NCBI GenBank assembly: GCA_902490735.1
Contig: CABUFC010000002.1
Location: 62,001-126,000 of the forward strand
Source of the DNA: an uncultured Oscillospiraceae bacterium
GTDB taxonomy: Bacteria; Bacillota; Clostridia; Oscillospirales; Acutalibacteraceae
Direction: 5' to 3'
DNA: 64,000 nucleotides
Below are positions 9,124-18,406 of the stretch, one piece after another (position 1 is the first letter of the stretch; each line of letters begins with the position of its first letter). Made by a program: the position numbers and the translations under genes. The notes beneath the pieces are model-generated. The model made no database searches and had not been told where the DNA came from. It saw nothing but the letters and a program-made list of their open reading frames with translations.

Positions 9124-10218
9124 ATGAATATTATTTTCGGAGGAAGCTTTGATCCCCCACACAATGCGCATGCCGATATGATAAGGCAGCTTTCATACCG
9201 CAAAGATGTGGACAGAATAATTGTTGTTCCTGCTTTTTCGGCGCCTCATAAAAAAGAAAGTCACGCGCCATATTATTGCAGACTTAACATGGCAAAGCTT
9301 GCCTTTTTAAATTTAGACAAAGTAGAAATTAGCGATATAGAATCAAAACTTGCGGGTAAAAGCTATACATATAACACTATTAAAGCTTTAAATTTAAATA
9401 GCCCCGCGCTTCTTATCGGTGCAGATATGGCCGAAAGTTTTAATTCGTGGTATAAAGCAGACGAAATAATAAAGCTTGTAAAAATTTTAGTATTTAAAAG
9501 AAACAATAGTTTAAATACCGGCGCTTTAGACGCTTTAAGCGCCGATTATGAGGTTATTGATTATGCACCTTCAGGAATTTCTTCGACAGATATAAGAAAT
9601 AATAATGGTAACGGCGAAATTTGCAGTGAAGTTTGCGATTATATAAAATCTCATTCGCTATATAATACGGATGAGGAATATAAAAAGATTTTAAAAAATA
9701 ATTTAACTGAAAAAAGATACGAACACTGCCTAAATGTGGCAATTGAAGCGGCACGTCTTGCCGAAAAATACGGTGCGGACAAATTGCTTTGCTATACAGC
9801 CGGCCTTCTGCACGATATTACTAAAGATTTAGATACGGATGAACAGTTGAAATTAATGTCGGAGTTTGATATAATACTGAGTGATCTTGAAAAAAATGCC
9901 ATAAAACTCTGGCACGCAATTACAGGCGCCTTTTATGTACGGGAAAAAATAGGAATTAAAAACGAGGATATTTTTAATTCAATAAGATATCACACGACCG
10001 GCAAAAAGAATATGACTCTAACAGAAAAAATCATATATTTAGCCGACTATACTTCAAAAGATCGAGATTATAACGGTGTTGGTGAAATGCGAAAAGCCGT
10101 TGATAAAGATTTAAACGCGGCTATGAAAATTGCGACTAAGTTTACAGTGGATGATTTATCTTCACGCGGCATTGCAATTCATCCGGACAGTTTGGATGCT
10201 TTTTACGAATACAATTAG
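9124..10218 (+). CDS. nadD: NadD-YqeK fusion: nicotinate-nucleotide adenylyltransferase plus HD-domain Ap4A hydrolase
   Basis: 364 residues with two enzymes in one chain. Residues 1-185 are NadD, joining ATP and nicotinate mononucleotide in NAD synthesis: GGSFDPPHNAHA (the HxxH nucleotide-binding motif, with Ala where Gly is usual) and ISSTDIRNN near residue 155. Residues 195-364 are the YqeK HD phosphohydrolase, which splits diadenosine tetraphosphate: YEHCLNVAIEAARLA, the HD pair in GLLHDITKD, and KLWHAITGAFY. In Bacillus these are two neighbouring genes; here a short linker joins them without a stop. Confidence 0.92.
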   Translation: MNIIFGGSFDPPHNAHADMIRQLSYRKDVDRIIVVPAFSAPHKKESHAPYYCRLNMAKLAFLNLDKVEISDIESKLAGKSYTYNTIKALNLNSPALLIGADMAESFNSWYKADEIIKLVKILVFKRNNSLNTGALDALSADYEVIDYAPSGISSTDIRNNNGNGEICSEVCDYIKSHSLYNTDEEYKKILKNNLTEKRYEHCLNVAIEAARLAEKYGADKLLCYTAGLLHDITKDLDTDEQLKLMSEFDIILSDLEKNAIKLWHAITGAFYVREKIGIKNEDIFNSIRYHTTGKKNMTLTEKIIYLADYTSKDRDYNGVGEMRKAVDKDLNAAMKIATKFTVDDLSSRGIAIHPDSLDAFYEYN

Positions 10219-10240
10219 CACTTATTAAGGGGAAATAAAG

Positions 10241-11371
10241 ATGGATAACGAATTTAATTTTAGTAAAATGCAAAAAGGTCAGCGCTCACTAAAAAGGAAA
10301 AAGCGGTTAAGAAAAACCGTTAATATTGTTGCTTCTATTATATTAGTACTTTCTATTTTAATAGGTGGTGCTATGGGCGCATATATTTTTGGAATAGGCA
10401 ACATTAAAATTAATCAAGAAGCCGATGACACCGAAAGTTATGAAGAACTTTTAAAAAGTAACCACAGCGGCGTAAGTTATATTTTGGTTTGCGGTTTATG
10501 CCCCCCTGAAGAAGGCGGCAAACTTACGGACACAATAGTTGTTGCCTGCATTGACCATACCAATAAAACCCTTAATTTTTTACAGATACCTCGCGATCTT
10601 TATATAGGCGATGAGGACGGCAGTATATATAGCGGCGGTAAAATAAACGCTGTTTACGGCTCTCCGAGAAAAGGTGAAAGCAATATAAATGCGCTTCGCC
10701 GCGTAATTGCAAAGTATTTAGGAATTCCTCTTGACCACTATGTTATATTTAACATTCCGGCAGTTATCGATCTAATTGATGCCGTTGGTGGGCTTACCAT
10801 TAATATAGAGCAGAAAAACGGAATCGATATAAGAGAATATTATTCCGGAATTCATCAAAGAGTAGGCCCCGGTTGGGTTACATTAAAAGGCTCGCTTGCA
10901 ATCGGCTTTATTAGAAAAAGAACCGGCGTTAAAGAAGGATATATAAGAGGCGACGCTGACCGCGTGCAAGCCCAGCAATTAGCCTATGTAGCGCTTGCCA
11001 AAAAGCTTAAAAATATGAGCATGAGTCAGATGGTTTCTGTCGCTACTAACTGCTACAAAAATATTTCCACCGATATTTCTCTTAATGATATTTTGGGATA
11101 TGCTCTGGAAGTTAAGGGAATGTCTATGAACAGTATGGGAGTTTATGCAGTGCCCGGTCAGTACAGTCACTACAATAGATCGTCTGTATATTGTGTTCAT
11201 AAGCAGGAATATATAGATTTATTTAACGAGCATTTTAACCCGTTTGGGCCAAAGATCGGTGACGAAATACTAATATATGAATGGTATAAACAAATGGGTG
11301 CCAAGTATGACGGCAGCGATGTTATTTCCGGCGGTACGCTCGCATCAATAGCAGAGGATAAACAACAATGA
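10241..11371 (+). CDS. LytR-CpsA-Psr family cell-wall polymer ligase
   Basis: 376 residues. A basic N-terminus and one membrane helix (about 28-50) anchor an extracellular LCP domain. Family landmarks: NFLQIPRDLYI around residue 115, KINAVYGSPRKGESN, the helix ALRRVIAKYLGIPLDHYV, and the arginine pair in FIRKRTG...RGDADRVQAQQ. LCP enzymes move lipid-linked anionic polymers such as teichoic acids onto peptidoglycan. AAGGGG lies 10 bases before the ATG; the stop overlaps rsfS in an ATGA. Which polymer it attaches cannot be seen. Confidence 0.9.
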   Translation: MDNEFNFSKMQKGQRSLKRKKRLRKTVNIVASIILVLSILIGGAMGAYIFGIGNIKINQEADDTESYEELLKSNHSGVSYILVCGLCPPEEGGKLTDTIVVACIDHTNKTLNFLQIPRDLYIGDEDGSIYSGGKINAVYGSPRKGESNINALRRVIAKYLGIPLDHYVIFNIPAVIDLIDAVGGLTINIEQKNGIDIREYYSGIHQRVGPGWVTLKGSLAIGFIRKRTGVKEGYIRGDADRVQAQQLAYVALAKKLKNMSMSQMVSVATNCYKNISTDISLNDILGYALEVKGMSMNSMGVYAVPGQYSHYNRSSVYCVHKQEYIDLFNEHFNPFGPKIGDEILIYEWYKQMGAKYDGSDVISGGTLASIAEDKQQ

Positions 11372-11733
11372 CAGCAAGTGAAAAAGTATGTCTCGCGGCA
11401 AAGGCTTTAGCGGATAAAAAAGGTAAAAAAATATCCGCAGTTAAAACCTCTGACCTAACTACAGTTTGTGATTATATGATTTTTGCCGAAGCCACTTCTA
11501 ACACGCACGTTAGGGCTTTGTCGGACAATGTTGAAAAAGTCATGACCGAAAACGGCATTGAGCCGCATCATATCGAGGGTAAGGCGACCGGCTGGTACTT
11601 GCTTGACTATACGGACGTTATTGTTCATGTTTTTACACCGGATACTTACGAATTTTATAATCTTAATAAGATTTGGTCGGATGGCGAAGAAGTCGATTTG
11701 TCCGATTGTATAGAAGAAAAATTAGGAGAGTAA
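11368..11733 (+). CDS. rsfS: RsfS ribosomal silencing factor
   Basis: 121 residues. RsfS binds L14 of the 50S subunit and blocks joining with 30S when nutrients run low. The segment TVCDYMIFAEATSNTHVRAL, the EGKATGWYLLDY turn and VIVHVFTPDTYEFYNLNKIW are typical. It overlaps the LCP gene by four bases and ends one base before leuS, and it follows nadD-yqeK and LCP as in other Firmicutes. Confidence 0.95.
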   Translation: MTASEKVCLAAKALADKKGKKISAVKTSDLTTVCDYMIFAEATSNTHVRALSDNVEKVMTENGIEPHHIEGKATGWYLLDYTDVIVHVFTPDTYEFYNLNKIWSDGEEVDLSDCIEEKLGE

Positions 11734-11734
11734 T

Positions 11735-14128
11735 ATGAGCTACGACTTTAAAGAGGTTGAAAAGAAGTGGCAGGATATTTGGGACGAAACCGAAGCTTTT
11801 AAAGCCGAAAACGGAAGCGATAAACCAAAGTATTACGCACTTGTTGAATTTCCATATCCGTCAGGCCAGGGACTTCACGTTGGGCATCCGCGTTCCTATA
11901 CTGCTTTAGATATAATTGCCCGTACAAAGAGGCTTCAAGGGTACAACGTTTTGTATCCAATGGGTTGGGACGCTTTCGGACTTCCTACCGAAAACTATGC
12001 TATAAAAAACCACATTCACCCTGAAATTGTCACAAAAAACAACATTCAAAACTTTAAAAAACAGCTAAAAATGCTCGGTTTTTCGTTTGACTGGTCCAGG
12101 GAAGTTAATACAACCGATCCCAGCTATTACAAGTGGACTCAGTGGATTTTCTTGCGTCTTTTTGAAAAAGGCTTAGCCTATAAAAAAGAAATGGCGGTTA
12201 ACTGGTGCACTTCCTGTAAATGCGTACTTGCTAACGAAGAGGTTGTAAACGGCGTGTGCGAGCGCTGCGGCAGCGAGGTTATACGCAAGGTTAAAAGTCA
12301 GTGGATGTTAAAAATTACAGATTATGCCGAAAAGCTTTTAAACGATCTTGACGGACTCGATTTTATTGATCGCGTTAAAACCCAACAGCGCAACTGGATC
12401 GGCCGTTCTACAGGCGCCGAAGTTAAGTTTAAAACTACTGCCGGCGACGAACTTTTAGTATATACAACACGACCCGACACCCTTTTTGGCGCAACATATA
12501 TGGTTATAGCCCCCGAGCACCCGTTTATTGATAAATGGGATATTGAGAATAAAGAAGAAGTTTTAAATTACCGCAACGAAGCCGCGCATAAAAGCGATTT
12601 TGAGCGCACCGAAATGGTAAAAGATAAAACCGGTGTTGAAATTAAAGGAGTACGGGCGATTAACCCTTTAACAAATAAAGAGATACCGATTTTTGTATCG
12701 GACTACGTTTTAATTTCTTACGGTACAGGCGCTATTATGGCAGTACCGGCACACGATACAAGGGATTACGATTTTGCAAAAGCCTTTAACCTTCCAATAA
12801 TTGAGGTGGTTGCAGGCGGTGATATTGAAAAAGAAGCCTTTACCGACTGTGAAACCGGCATAATGGTAAACTCCGGCTTTTTAAACGGCCTTAGTGTTGA
12901 AGAAGCAAAAGAGAAGATTAAAGAGTATTTAACTGCAAATAATTTAGGCCGGGAAAAGGTTAATTATAAGCTTCGTGACTGGGTTTTTTCCCGTCAGCGT
13001 TACTGGGGTGAACCTATTCCGCTTGTATTTTGTGAAAAATGCGGATGGGTACCGGTGCCCGACAGCGAACTGCCCTTAACCTTACCTCATACCGACAATT
13101 TTGAGCCGACAGACGACGGCGAATCTCCGCTATCAAAAATCCCCGAATTTGTAAATACTACCTGCCCTAAATGTGGCGCTCCCGCTAAACGTGAAACCGA
13201 TACAATGCCGCAATGGGCAGGCTCTTCCTGGTACTTCCTTCGTTATTGCGACCCGCATAACGACAAGGCGCTCGCATCCGAAGAAGCACTTAAATACTGG
13301 CTTCCTGTAGACTGGTACAATGGCGGAATGGAGCATACGACACTGCACTTATTATACAGTAGATTTTGGCATAAATTTTTATACGATATTGGTGCAGTAC
13401 CTACAAAAGAGCCCTACGCCAAGCGCACTTCGCACGGTATGATATTGGGTGAAAACGGCGAAAAAATGTCCAAAAGCCGCGGCAATGTTGTAAATCCGGA
13501 TGACATTGTAAACGAATACGGTGCAGACACCATGCGCCTTTACGAGATGTTTATAGGCGATTTTGAAAAGGCGGCTCCCTGGAGCAGCAGTTCAATAAAG
13601 GGGTGTAAGCGTTTTCTTGATAGAACCGAAGGCCTTATGTATATTTTAAAAGACGGCGACGAATACTCTAAAGAACTTAAGGTGCCGTTCCACAAAACCA
13701 TAAAAAAGGTCACAAGCGATATTGAAGAATTAAAAATGAACACAGCTATTGCGGCGCTTATGTCTTTGTTAAACGAAATTTATAACAAAGGCGAAATAAA
13801 CAAGGCTGAACTTCGTGATTTTATTTTATTGCTTAATCCTTTTGCGCCGCACCTAACGGAAGAAATGTGGCAGCGCGCGGGTTTTGACGGTTATCTTCAT
13901 TCTGCGTCTTTCCCTAAATTCGATGAAAGTTTCGTTAAAGACGATACCGTGGAAATAGTATTTCAAATTTGCGGCAAAATTAAAGCAAAGGCAGTTATTA
14001 ATGTTAACGCTTCTAAAGATGAAGTTATATCTTTGTGCAAAGAAAAATTAGCGTCTGAACTTGCCGGCAAGCAAATAATAAAAGAAATTTACGTGCCCGG
14101 AAAACTTGTAAATATAGTTGCAAAATAA
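11735..14128 (+). CDS. leuS: Leucyl-tRNA synthetase
   Basis: 797 residues, the bacterial type. The class I HIGH-type motif appears as PYPSGQGLHVGH at about residue 43. A zinc-ribbon-like segment (CTSCKCVL...CERCG) is at about 156-177. The CP1 editing domain follows (TTRPDTLFGATYMV and GTGAIMAVPAHDTRD). The KMSKS loop is EKMSKSRGN near residue 575. A helical anticodon-binding domain and small C-terminal domain end the protein. It is the last gene of the run and is followed by a strong terminator. No leucine T-box is visible ahead of it. Confidence 0.98.
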   Translation: MSYDFKEVEKKWQDIWDETEAFKAENGSDKPKYYALVEFPYPSGQGLHVGHPRSYTALDIIARTKRLQGYNVLYPMGWDAFGLPTENYAIKNHIHPEIVTKNNIQNFKKQLKMLGFSFDWSREVNTTDPSYYKWTQWIFLRLFEKGLAYKKEMAVNWCTSCKCVLANEEVVNGVCERCGSEVIRKVKSQWMLKITDYAEKLLNDLDGLDFIDRVKTQQRNWIGRSTGAEVKFKTTAGDELLVYTTRPDTLFGATYMVIAPEHPFIDKWDIENKEEVLNYRNEAAHKSDFERTEMVKDKTGVEIKGVRAINPLTNKEIPIFVSDYVLISYGTGAIMAVPAHDTRDYDFAKAFNLPIIEVVAGGDIEKEAFTDCETGIMVNSGFLNGLSVEEAKEKIKEYLTANNLGREKVNYKLRDWVFSRQRYWGEPIPLVFCEKCGWVPVPDSELPLTLPHTDNFEPTDDGESPLSKIPEFVNTTCPKCGAPAKRETDTMPQWAGSSWYFLRYCDPHNDKALASEEALKYWLPVDWYNGGMEHTTLHLLYSRFWHKFLYDIGAVPTKEPYAKRTSHGMILGENGEKMSKSRGNVVNPDDIVNEYGADTMRLYEMFIGDFEKAAPWSSSSIKGCKRFLDRTEGLMYILKDGDEYSKELKVPFHKTIKKVTSDIEELKMNTAIAALMSLLNEIYNKGEINKAELRDFILLLNPFAPHLTEEMWQRAGFDGYLHSASFPKFDESFVKDDTVEIVFQICGKIKAKAVINVNASKDEVISLCKEKLASELAGKQIIKEIYVPGKLVNIVAK

Positions 14129-14164
14129 AAATAAAGCCGTTTTTTTACGGCTTTATTTTTTATT
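14129..14164 (+). terminator. Intrinsic terminator after leuS
   Basis: AAATAAAGCCGT and ACGGCTTTATTT pair around a short T-rich loop and are followed by a T-run. It ends the long trmFO-leuS run and separates it from the promoter of the secreted phosphoesterase. Confidence 0.9.
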
Positions 14165-14191
14165 GAATTCATTTAATGGTTGAGTTATAAT
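14163..14191 (+). promoter_or_regulatory. Sigma-A-type promoter of the dockerin phosphoesterase gene
   Basis: TTGAAT at 14163-14168 and TATAAT at 14186-14191 are 17 bases apart. Expected transcription start is near 14198, giving a leader of only about 11 bases before the ATG at 14209. The -35 box overlaps the tail of the leuS terminator. Confidence 0.7.
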
Positions 14192-14208
14192 TTGATGTGG
14201 TGATCGTC

Positions 14209-17200
14209 ATGAAAAAGTTTTTAGTGGTGCTACTAAGTATTATAATGGTTCTACAAGCATTTATGATAGTGCCTGTAAGCGCTGTTACTGCTGCTGTTTG
14301 GCAGGAAGATTTCGAAAGTTACGCGGTAGAAACGAACATAACTGCTGGAACGGGTAACGTCTGGAAAGTTTACGAGGAAGACAAAAACGGTTACTATAAG
14401 GGCGGCCTTAATGCGGAAAACTGGATGGCAACGGGCAGCGGAAATAATTTTACTGCTGATACTTCGTCTGTCGGCGGAACAAAGGCGCTTAAAATTACCG
14501 CTTGGGGAACAGTAGGCAAATATTTGGAAGTTTCGCCTAACACGGAATATAAACTAACGTTTAAATATTACGGAACAAACAGCGCCGCAATTGATTTTAG
14601 CGGATATGATTCTACCGGTGTTAATAAATACAGTTATCGCGCATATACCTATGATACTCCGGTTTTAGCGGCCAATCGCATTAAAGCATACAACAATGAT
14701 TTATTAACGCGCTTTTTTTATGACAGATCAAACAGTTTCACGGTAAACAAATGGATAGATAAAACCTTTGAGTTTGAAACGGGCGAGGACACCGCCGCGA
14801 TATTGCTCGCGTTTTCCTGCGAGTCTGCTGGGGACTTTTATATTGACGATATCGTTTTAACTTCAAATGTTAATCCTTCTGTTAAAGTTATAACCGAAGG
14901 AGAAAACTCGACCCCCGGCGGCGTTGTTAATATTGAAACCAATCCGGAAGACGAAACCGACGTTACATATAAAGCGTTCCCTTATGAAAACGCCCGCTTT
15001 ACAGGTTGGTATAAAAACGGAAGCTTAATAAGCACTGACCCGGTAATTAACGATACTTTAAACGGCAACAATAATATAGAGGCACATTTTTACGGCTTTA
15101 CTAAAAACTATATTCAAGACGGCAGTTTTGAAACAATTCCTGTAGGAACGAATTATTTATACAATACGGCATTCCACTGGATAAGCGGAGGCGACCAAAA
15201 GCCTCATACGGTTTTAGACGCCGAAAATATGGTGGCTATGGAAAGATATGCTACTTCTCACAGCCCTGTTATATCAAGTGAAATGGCATATTCCGGCAAT
15301 AAATCTTTAAAAATCGGAAAAGATACTGCCGGCGGCAACAATGCGCACAGATTTTTCAAGCTTGTAAATATTGAAGCAAACAAGATTTACAGTTTAACGT
15401 ATTATTACTACCAAGATAAGCAAATTTTATTCGGCGACGACACCGGATTTCAGATTATAGGGCTTAATATGGACGCAATAAAAGCGCTAAAAAACCCGGA
15501 TCCGGCGGGCCCGGAAACCGGCGAAGAATTAGTGCTTACCACCGATGCTAAAAGCGGTTATTATGTTGATTATACCGCAAAAATCGATGAAGAAGATGTT
15601 GTAGTACAACGGATATTAAACTATCAGTACTATGACAAACTTGGAGTTGGCGGAGTAGTCGGCAAATGGACTAAGGCGACAATCAAGTTTTCCTCCGAAA
15701 ACTTTACGACAATTGCTATACCCTTAGGCATTTTAAAAGCTGAGGCTGAGGGCCATGTGTATATTGACCATATGTCATTATGCGAAGAAGAGGATTTTGA
15801 ACCTGCGTATACAATTGCCGTGGTAGGCGACACGCAAAAAGTAAATTATCTGCACAGCGAGCGGCTTCACGAAATATTTGACGATATTATAGCAACAAAA
15901 GAAGAACGCAACACTCAATTTGTTATGCACATGGGCGATATAACAGATAATAATGTCGAAGCTGAATACCTGCGCGCGGCGGATGAATTTAAAAGACTTA
16001 CTGCGGCAGATCTTCCTTATTTATTCGTTCGCGGAAATCATGACTTTTTAAATAATTACACAAAATATTTAAAAGCCGATGATCTATGCCCGACTGCTAT
16101 AGAATGTTATGACGGTATCAGAAACTGTTACCAAACACTTACTGTCGGGTCGACAAATTATCTGTTTTTAGCACTGGACATGGGTGCGCCGGACGATGCT
16201 ATTGCATGGGCGAACAAGATTATTTCAAGGTATCCCGATTACTCGGTAGTTATAGCAACCCACGCATATTTAAGCGACAAAACCCAAATGTTGGTTACAG
16301 GCACGCATAACAGCCCGACATATTCAATATACGACGGTTCAAACAACGCTGAGGTGTTGTGGGAGGATTTATTTGCAAGGCACGAAAATATAGTTATGGT
16401 TGCCTGCGGCCATGTTAACGCCATGACCGGCAAGGTTGCAATAGGCAATAACGGCAACGATATTTTACAGGTAATAGTTAACGGCCAAAAGTTTGATACG
16501 AGTGATGACCCTGCGGGCCTTGTTGCATATTTCGGTTTTTCTGAAGACGGCAGTAAAATTTCAATTGAATATTATTCGACTTTGCAACAAAAGACATGGG
16601 GTAAAGTAATATTTAATTGTCCTACTTATAATAAATCCTTTAATACCGTAACAGCCAAAGGTTGCGGCGGCAACGTGCAAATTAATAACGATTATATAGA
16701 TAGTACTGCAACCTGTCGCGGAAATGCTGACGACGAAGTATTACTTTCCGCCGTACCTTTTAGCAGTGAAGATAAATTTTTAGAATGGACGGACGAAAAA
16801 GGCGAATTTATAAGCGCCGAAAAGAGCATTACGGTAAACCCCGAAAACCAGACTGTTTATGCCGTTTTTGAAAACGCTGAAAATACGGTTTTGCAAAACT
16901 TTGAAAATGACAGTATTGCAGGCGACGGCTACCGAACGGTTAACGGTGTAGAGTACGTTGTTAGGAATTCAGAAACATCGGCCTATTCGGGACATAGAAT
17001 GTTGGCGCTTTTAAACCAAAACACAAACCTTAAGGTATTGAGTTTTGACGTGGCAAAACATACAAATTACCGTTTGGCGTTAAAATGGTTCTTGCCGTTT
17101 GTTGACGGCGCGGCGTCGAAAATAAAAGAAATTTCCGTTGTAGACGCAAACGGCGCATCGTTAATAACAAAATCAAACGTTGAAAGTTCCGGCAAATGGA

Positions 17201-17535
17201 GCGATATTGTATTAAGCTTTAATTCCAACAATACTAATGAAATTTCACTTATTTGTGAATACGAAGTTGAAGAAAAGGGAGTTTTTGGAACAGACAGACT
17301 GTTTATTGACGACGTTTCGCTTTCAAAACTGACAACGTTTACCCCGGGCGATATAAATGACGACGGCGCGGTCGACGACAAGGATATTTCCACTTTAAGC
17401 AAATATTTGGCAGGCTGGGATGTGTCCGTAAACGAAGCGGCGCTCGATATCAATAAAGACGGTTTGATTGACGATAAAGACATTTCGTATTTAGCAAAAA
17501 ATCTTGCCGGCTGGAACGGATTTGAATTGAATTAA
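14209..17535 (+). CDS. Secreted calcineurin-like metallophosphoesterase with carbohydrate-binding-like modules and a type I dockerin
   Basis: 1108 residues from the ATG at 14209 (an in-frame GTG at 14197 would put extra residues before the MKKF signal sequence). Domains in order: signal peptide (1-26), a beta-sandwich module starting at EDFESYAVETN (about 30-225), a GWY-type repeat, a second sandwich module (about 300-525), the metallophosphoesterase (about 534-810: VVGDTQ, MGDITDN, VRGNHDF, ATHAYLS, CGHVNA), another repeat and sandwich, and a dockerin (about 1045-1105) with two calcium loops and the paired LSKYLAGW / LAKNLAGW helices. The first metal motif is GDTQ rather than GD-x-H. The substrate is unknown; the dockerin predicts docking to a cohesin outside the cell. 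Confidence 0.85.
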   Translation: MKKFLVVLLSIIMVLQAFMIVPVSAVTAAVWQEDFESYAVETNITAGTGNVWKVYEEDKNGYYKGGLNAENWMATGSGNNFTADTSSVGGTKALKITAWGTVGKYLEVSPNTEYKLTFKYYGTNSAAIDFSGYDSTGVNKYSYRAYTYDTPVLAANRIKAYNNDLLTRFFYDRSNSFTVNKWIDKTFEFETGEDTAAILLAFSCESAGDFYIDDIVLTSNVNPSVKVITEGENSTPGGVVNIETNPEDETDVTYKAFPYENARFTGWYKNGSLISTDPVINDTLNGNNNIEAHFYGFTKNYIQDGSFETIPVGTNYLYNTAFHWISGGDQKPHTVLDAENMVAMERYATSHSPVISSEMAYSGNKSLKIGKDTAGGNNAHRFFKLVNIEANKIYSLTYYYYQDKQILFGDDTGFQIIGLNMDAIKALKNPDPAGPETGEELVLTTDAKSGYYVDYTAKIDEEDVVVQRILNYQYYDKLGVGGVVGKWTKATIKFSSENFTTIAIPLGILKAEAEGHVYIDHMSLCEEEDFEPAYTIAVVGDTQKVNYLHSERLHEIFDDIIATKEERNTQFVMHMGDITDNNVEAEYLRAADEFKRLTAADLPYLFVRGNHDFLNNYTKYLKADDLCPTAIECYDGIRNCYQTLTVGSTNYLFLALDMGAPDDAIAWANKIISRYPDYSVVIATHAYLSDKTQMLVTGTHNSPTYSIYDGSNNAEVLWEDLFARHENIVMVACGHVNAMTGKVAIGNNGNDILQVIVNGQKFDTSDDPAGLVAYFGFSEDGSKISIEYYSTLQQKTWGKVIFNCPTYNKSFNTVTAKGCGGNVQINNDYIDSTATCRGNADDEVLLSAVPFSSEDKFLEWTDEKGEFISAEKSITVNPENQTVYAVFENAENTVLQNFENDSIAGDGYRTVNGVEYVVRNSETSAYSGHRMLALLNQNTNLKVLSFDVAKHTNYRLALKWFLPFVDGAASKIKEISVVDANGASLITKSNVESSGKWSDIVLSFNSNNTNEISLICEYEVEEKGVFGTDRLFIDDVSLSKLTTFTPGDINDDGAVDDKDISTLSKYLAGWDVSVNEAALDINKDGLIDDKDISYLAKNLAGWNGFELN

Positions 17536-17543
17536 AAAAAGTT

Positions 17544-17577
17544 AAAAACCGGAGGCATATGCTCTCCGGTTTTGTTT
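17544..17577 (+). terminator. Intrinsic terminator after the dockerin phosphoesterase
   Basis: AAAACCGGAG and CTCCGGTTTT pair around GCATATG and are followed by GTTTTAT. Confidence 0.85.
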
Positions 17578-17596
17578 TATGATTTTAAAAAAGTAC

Positions 17597-17625
17597 TTGC
17601 AAATAAATGATAAAAACAGTATAAT
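17597..17625 (+). promoter_or_regulatory. Promoter of the DUF4364 gene
   Basis: TTGCAA at 17597-17602 and TATAAT at 17620-17625 with a 17-base spacer; the AAAGGAG ribosome site and TTG start follow at 17641 and 17656. Confidence 0.75.
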
Positions 17626-17655
17626 AATAATGAATATAGAAAAGGAGTAATTATC

Positions 17656-18231
17656 TTGGAACGTGACGCAATTTTTAACGGACCGGGTTCGGTAGGCTCT
17701 GTTGCCGAGATTAAAATACTCATTTGCTATATATTAAAGAGTATTAACGAGCCTGTTCCGGAGGTGGAACTTACTCAACTGCTTCATTATGAGGGCATAG
17801 CAAATTATTTTGATGTATCTTCTGCAGTATCCGAGCTTATAAAATCCGGTATTATCGTAGAAAATGAAAACGGATTTACCGTATCGGACGAAGGTGCCGC
17901 TTATGCCGAAACCCTTCGTACTTCAGTTGCTTTGGGTATTAGAAACAAGGCTATTAAAGCCGTAGCTAAAATGATGACGCGCCGCCGTCACGAACGCGAA
18001 ACCGATATCGACGTTAAAAAAGCAAATACCGGTTACGATATTTCTTTTGCCATTAACGAGCAAGACAGGACGTTAATGAGTGTAAAATTAAATGTTGCGG
18101 ATAAGGTAACGGCGGATTTTATTAAAGACCGTGTTTTAGACGATCCTTCTTATGTGTATGCCGGACTTATCGAGCTTTTAACGGATGAAGATCTCGGATA
18201 CCGCAAAAACGATGAAATAATTAAGCCGTAA
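17656..18231 (+). CDS. DUF4364 family winged-helix protein
   Basis: 191 residues, starting with TTG at 17656 behind AAAGGAG. The N-terminal half (about 15-80) reads as a winged helix: EIKILICYILKSINEPV then LTQLLHYEGIANYF, DVSSAVSELIKSGIIV and a wing ENENGFTVSDEG. The C-terminal half is an alpha/beta region with no recognised motif. DUF4364 proteins are widespread in Clostridia and are presumed DNA-binding regulators with no settled function. It is a single-gene unit, with the tRNA-Thr gene converging from the other strand. Confidence 0.8.
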   Translation: MERDAIFNGPGSVGSVAEIKILICYILKSINEPVPEVELTQLLHYEGIANYFDVSSAVSELIKSGIIVENENGFTVSDEGAAYAETLRTSVALGIRNKAIKAVAKMMTRRRHERETDIDVKKANTGYDISFAINEQDRTLMSVKLNVADKVTADFIKDRVLDDPSYVYAGLIELLTDEDLGYRKNDEIIKP

Positions 18232-18232
18232 A

Positions 18233-18262
18233 ATAAAAAAACCGATTCAAAATGAATCAGCT
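18233..18262 (-). terminator. Terminator of tRNA-Thr
   Basis: Read on the minus strand, GATTC-ATTTT-GAATC with flanking C/G pairing is followed by a run of seven Ts. It lies just past the tRNA 3' end and also abuts the end of the converging DUF4364 gene. Confidence 0.7.
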
Positions 18263-18270
18263 TAAATTAA

Positions 18271-18345
18271 TGGAGCTGGTGGTCGGAATCGAACCGACAA
18301 CCTGCTCATTACGAATGAGCTGCTCTGCCATTGAGCCACACCAGC
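18271..18345 (-). tRNA. tRNA-Thr (anticodon CGT)
   Basis: The minus strand folds as a full cloverleaf of 75 bases including an encoded CCA. The acceptor arm GCTGGTG pairs with CACCAGC, the D arm is GCTC/GAGC, the anticodon arm GCTCA/TGAGC encloses TTCGTAA so the anticodon is CGT (reads ACG, Thr), and the T arm is GTCGG-TTCGATT-CCGAC. The discriminator base is T, usual for threonine tRNAs. Confidence 0.96.
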
Positions 18346-18357
18346 ATTTCATTTGAA

Positions 18358-18387
18358 ATTATAACATAATAATTAATTTAAAGTCAA
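18358..18387 (-). promoter_or_regulatory. Promoter of tRNA-Thr
   Basis: On the minus strand TTGACT (18382-18387) and TATAAT (18358-18363) are separated by 18 bases, placing the start a few bases before the mature tRNA 5' end. Confidence 0.7.
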
Positions 18388-18406
18388 TACTTCTTTGGAG
18401 GCAATT

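Noticed and set aside
11700..11740. A leucine T-box ahead of leuS
   Set aside because: leuS starts one base after rsfS; there is no room for a leader.
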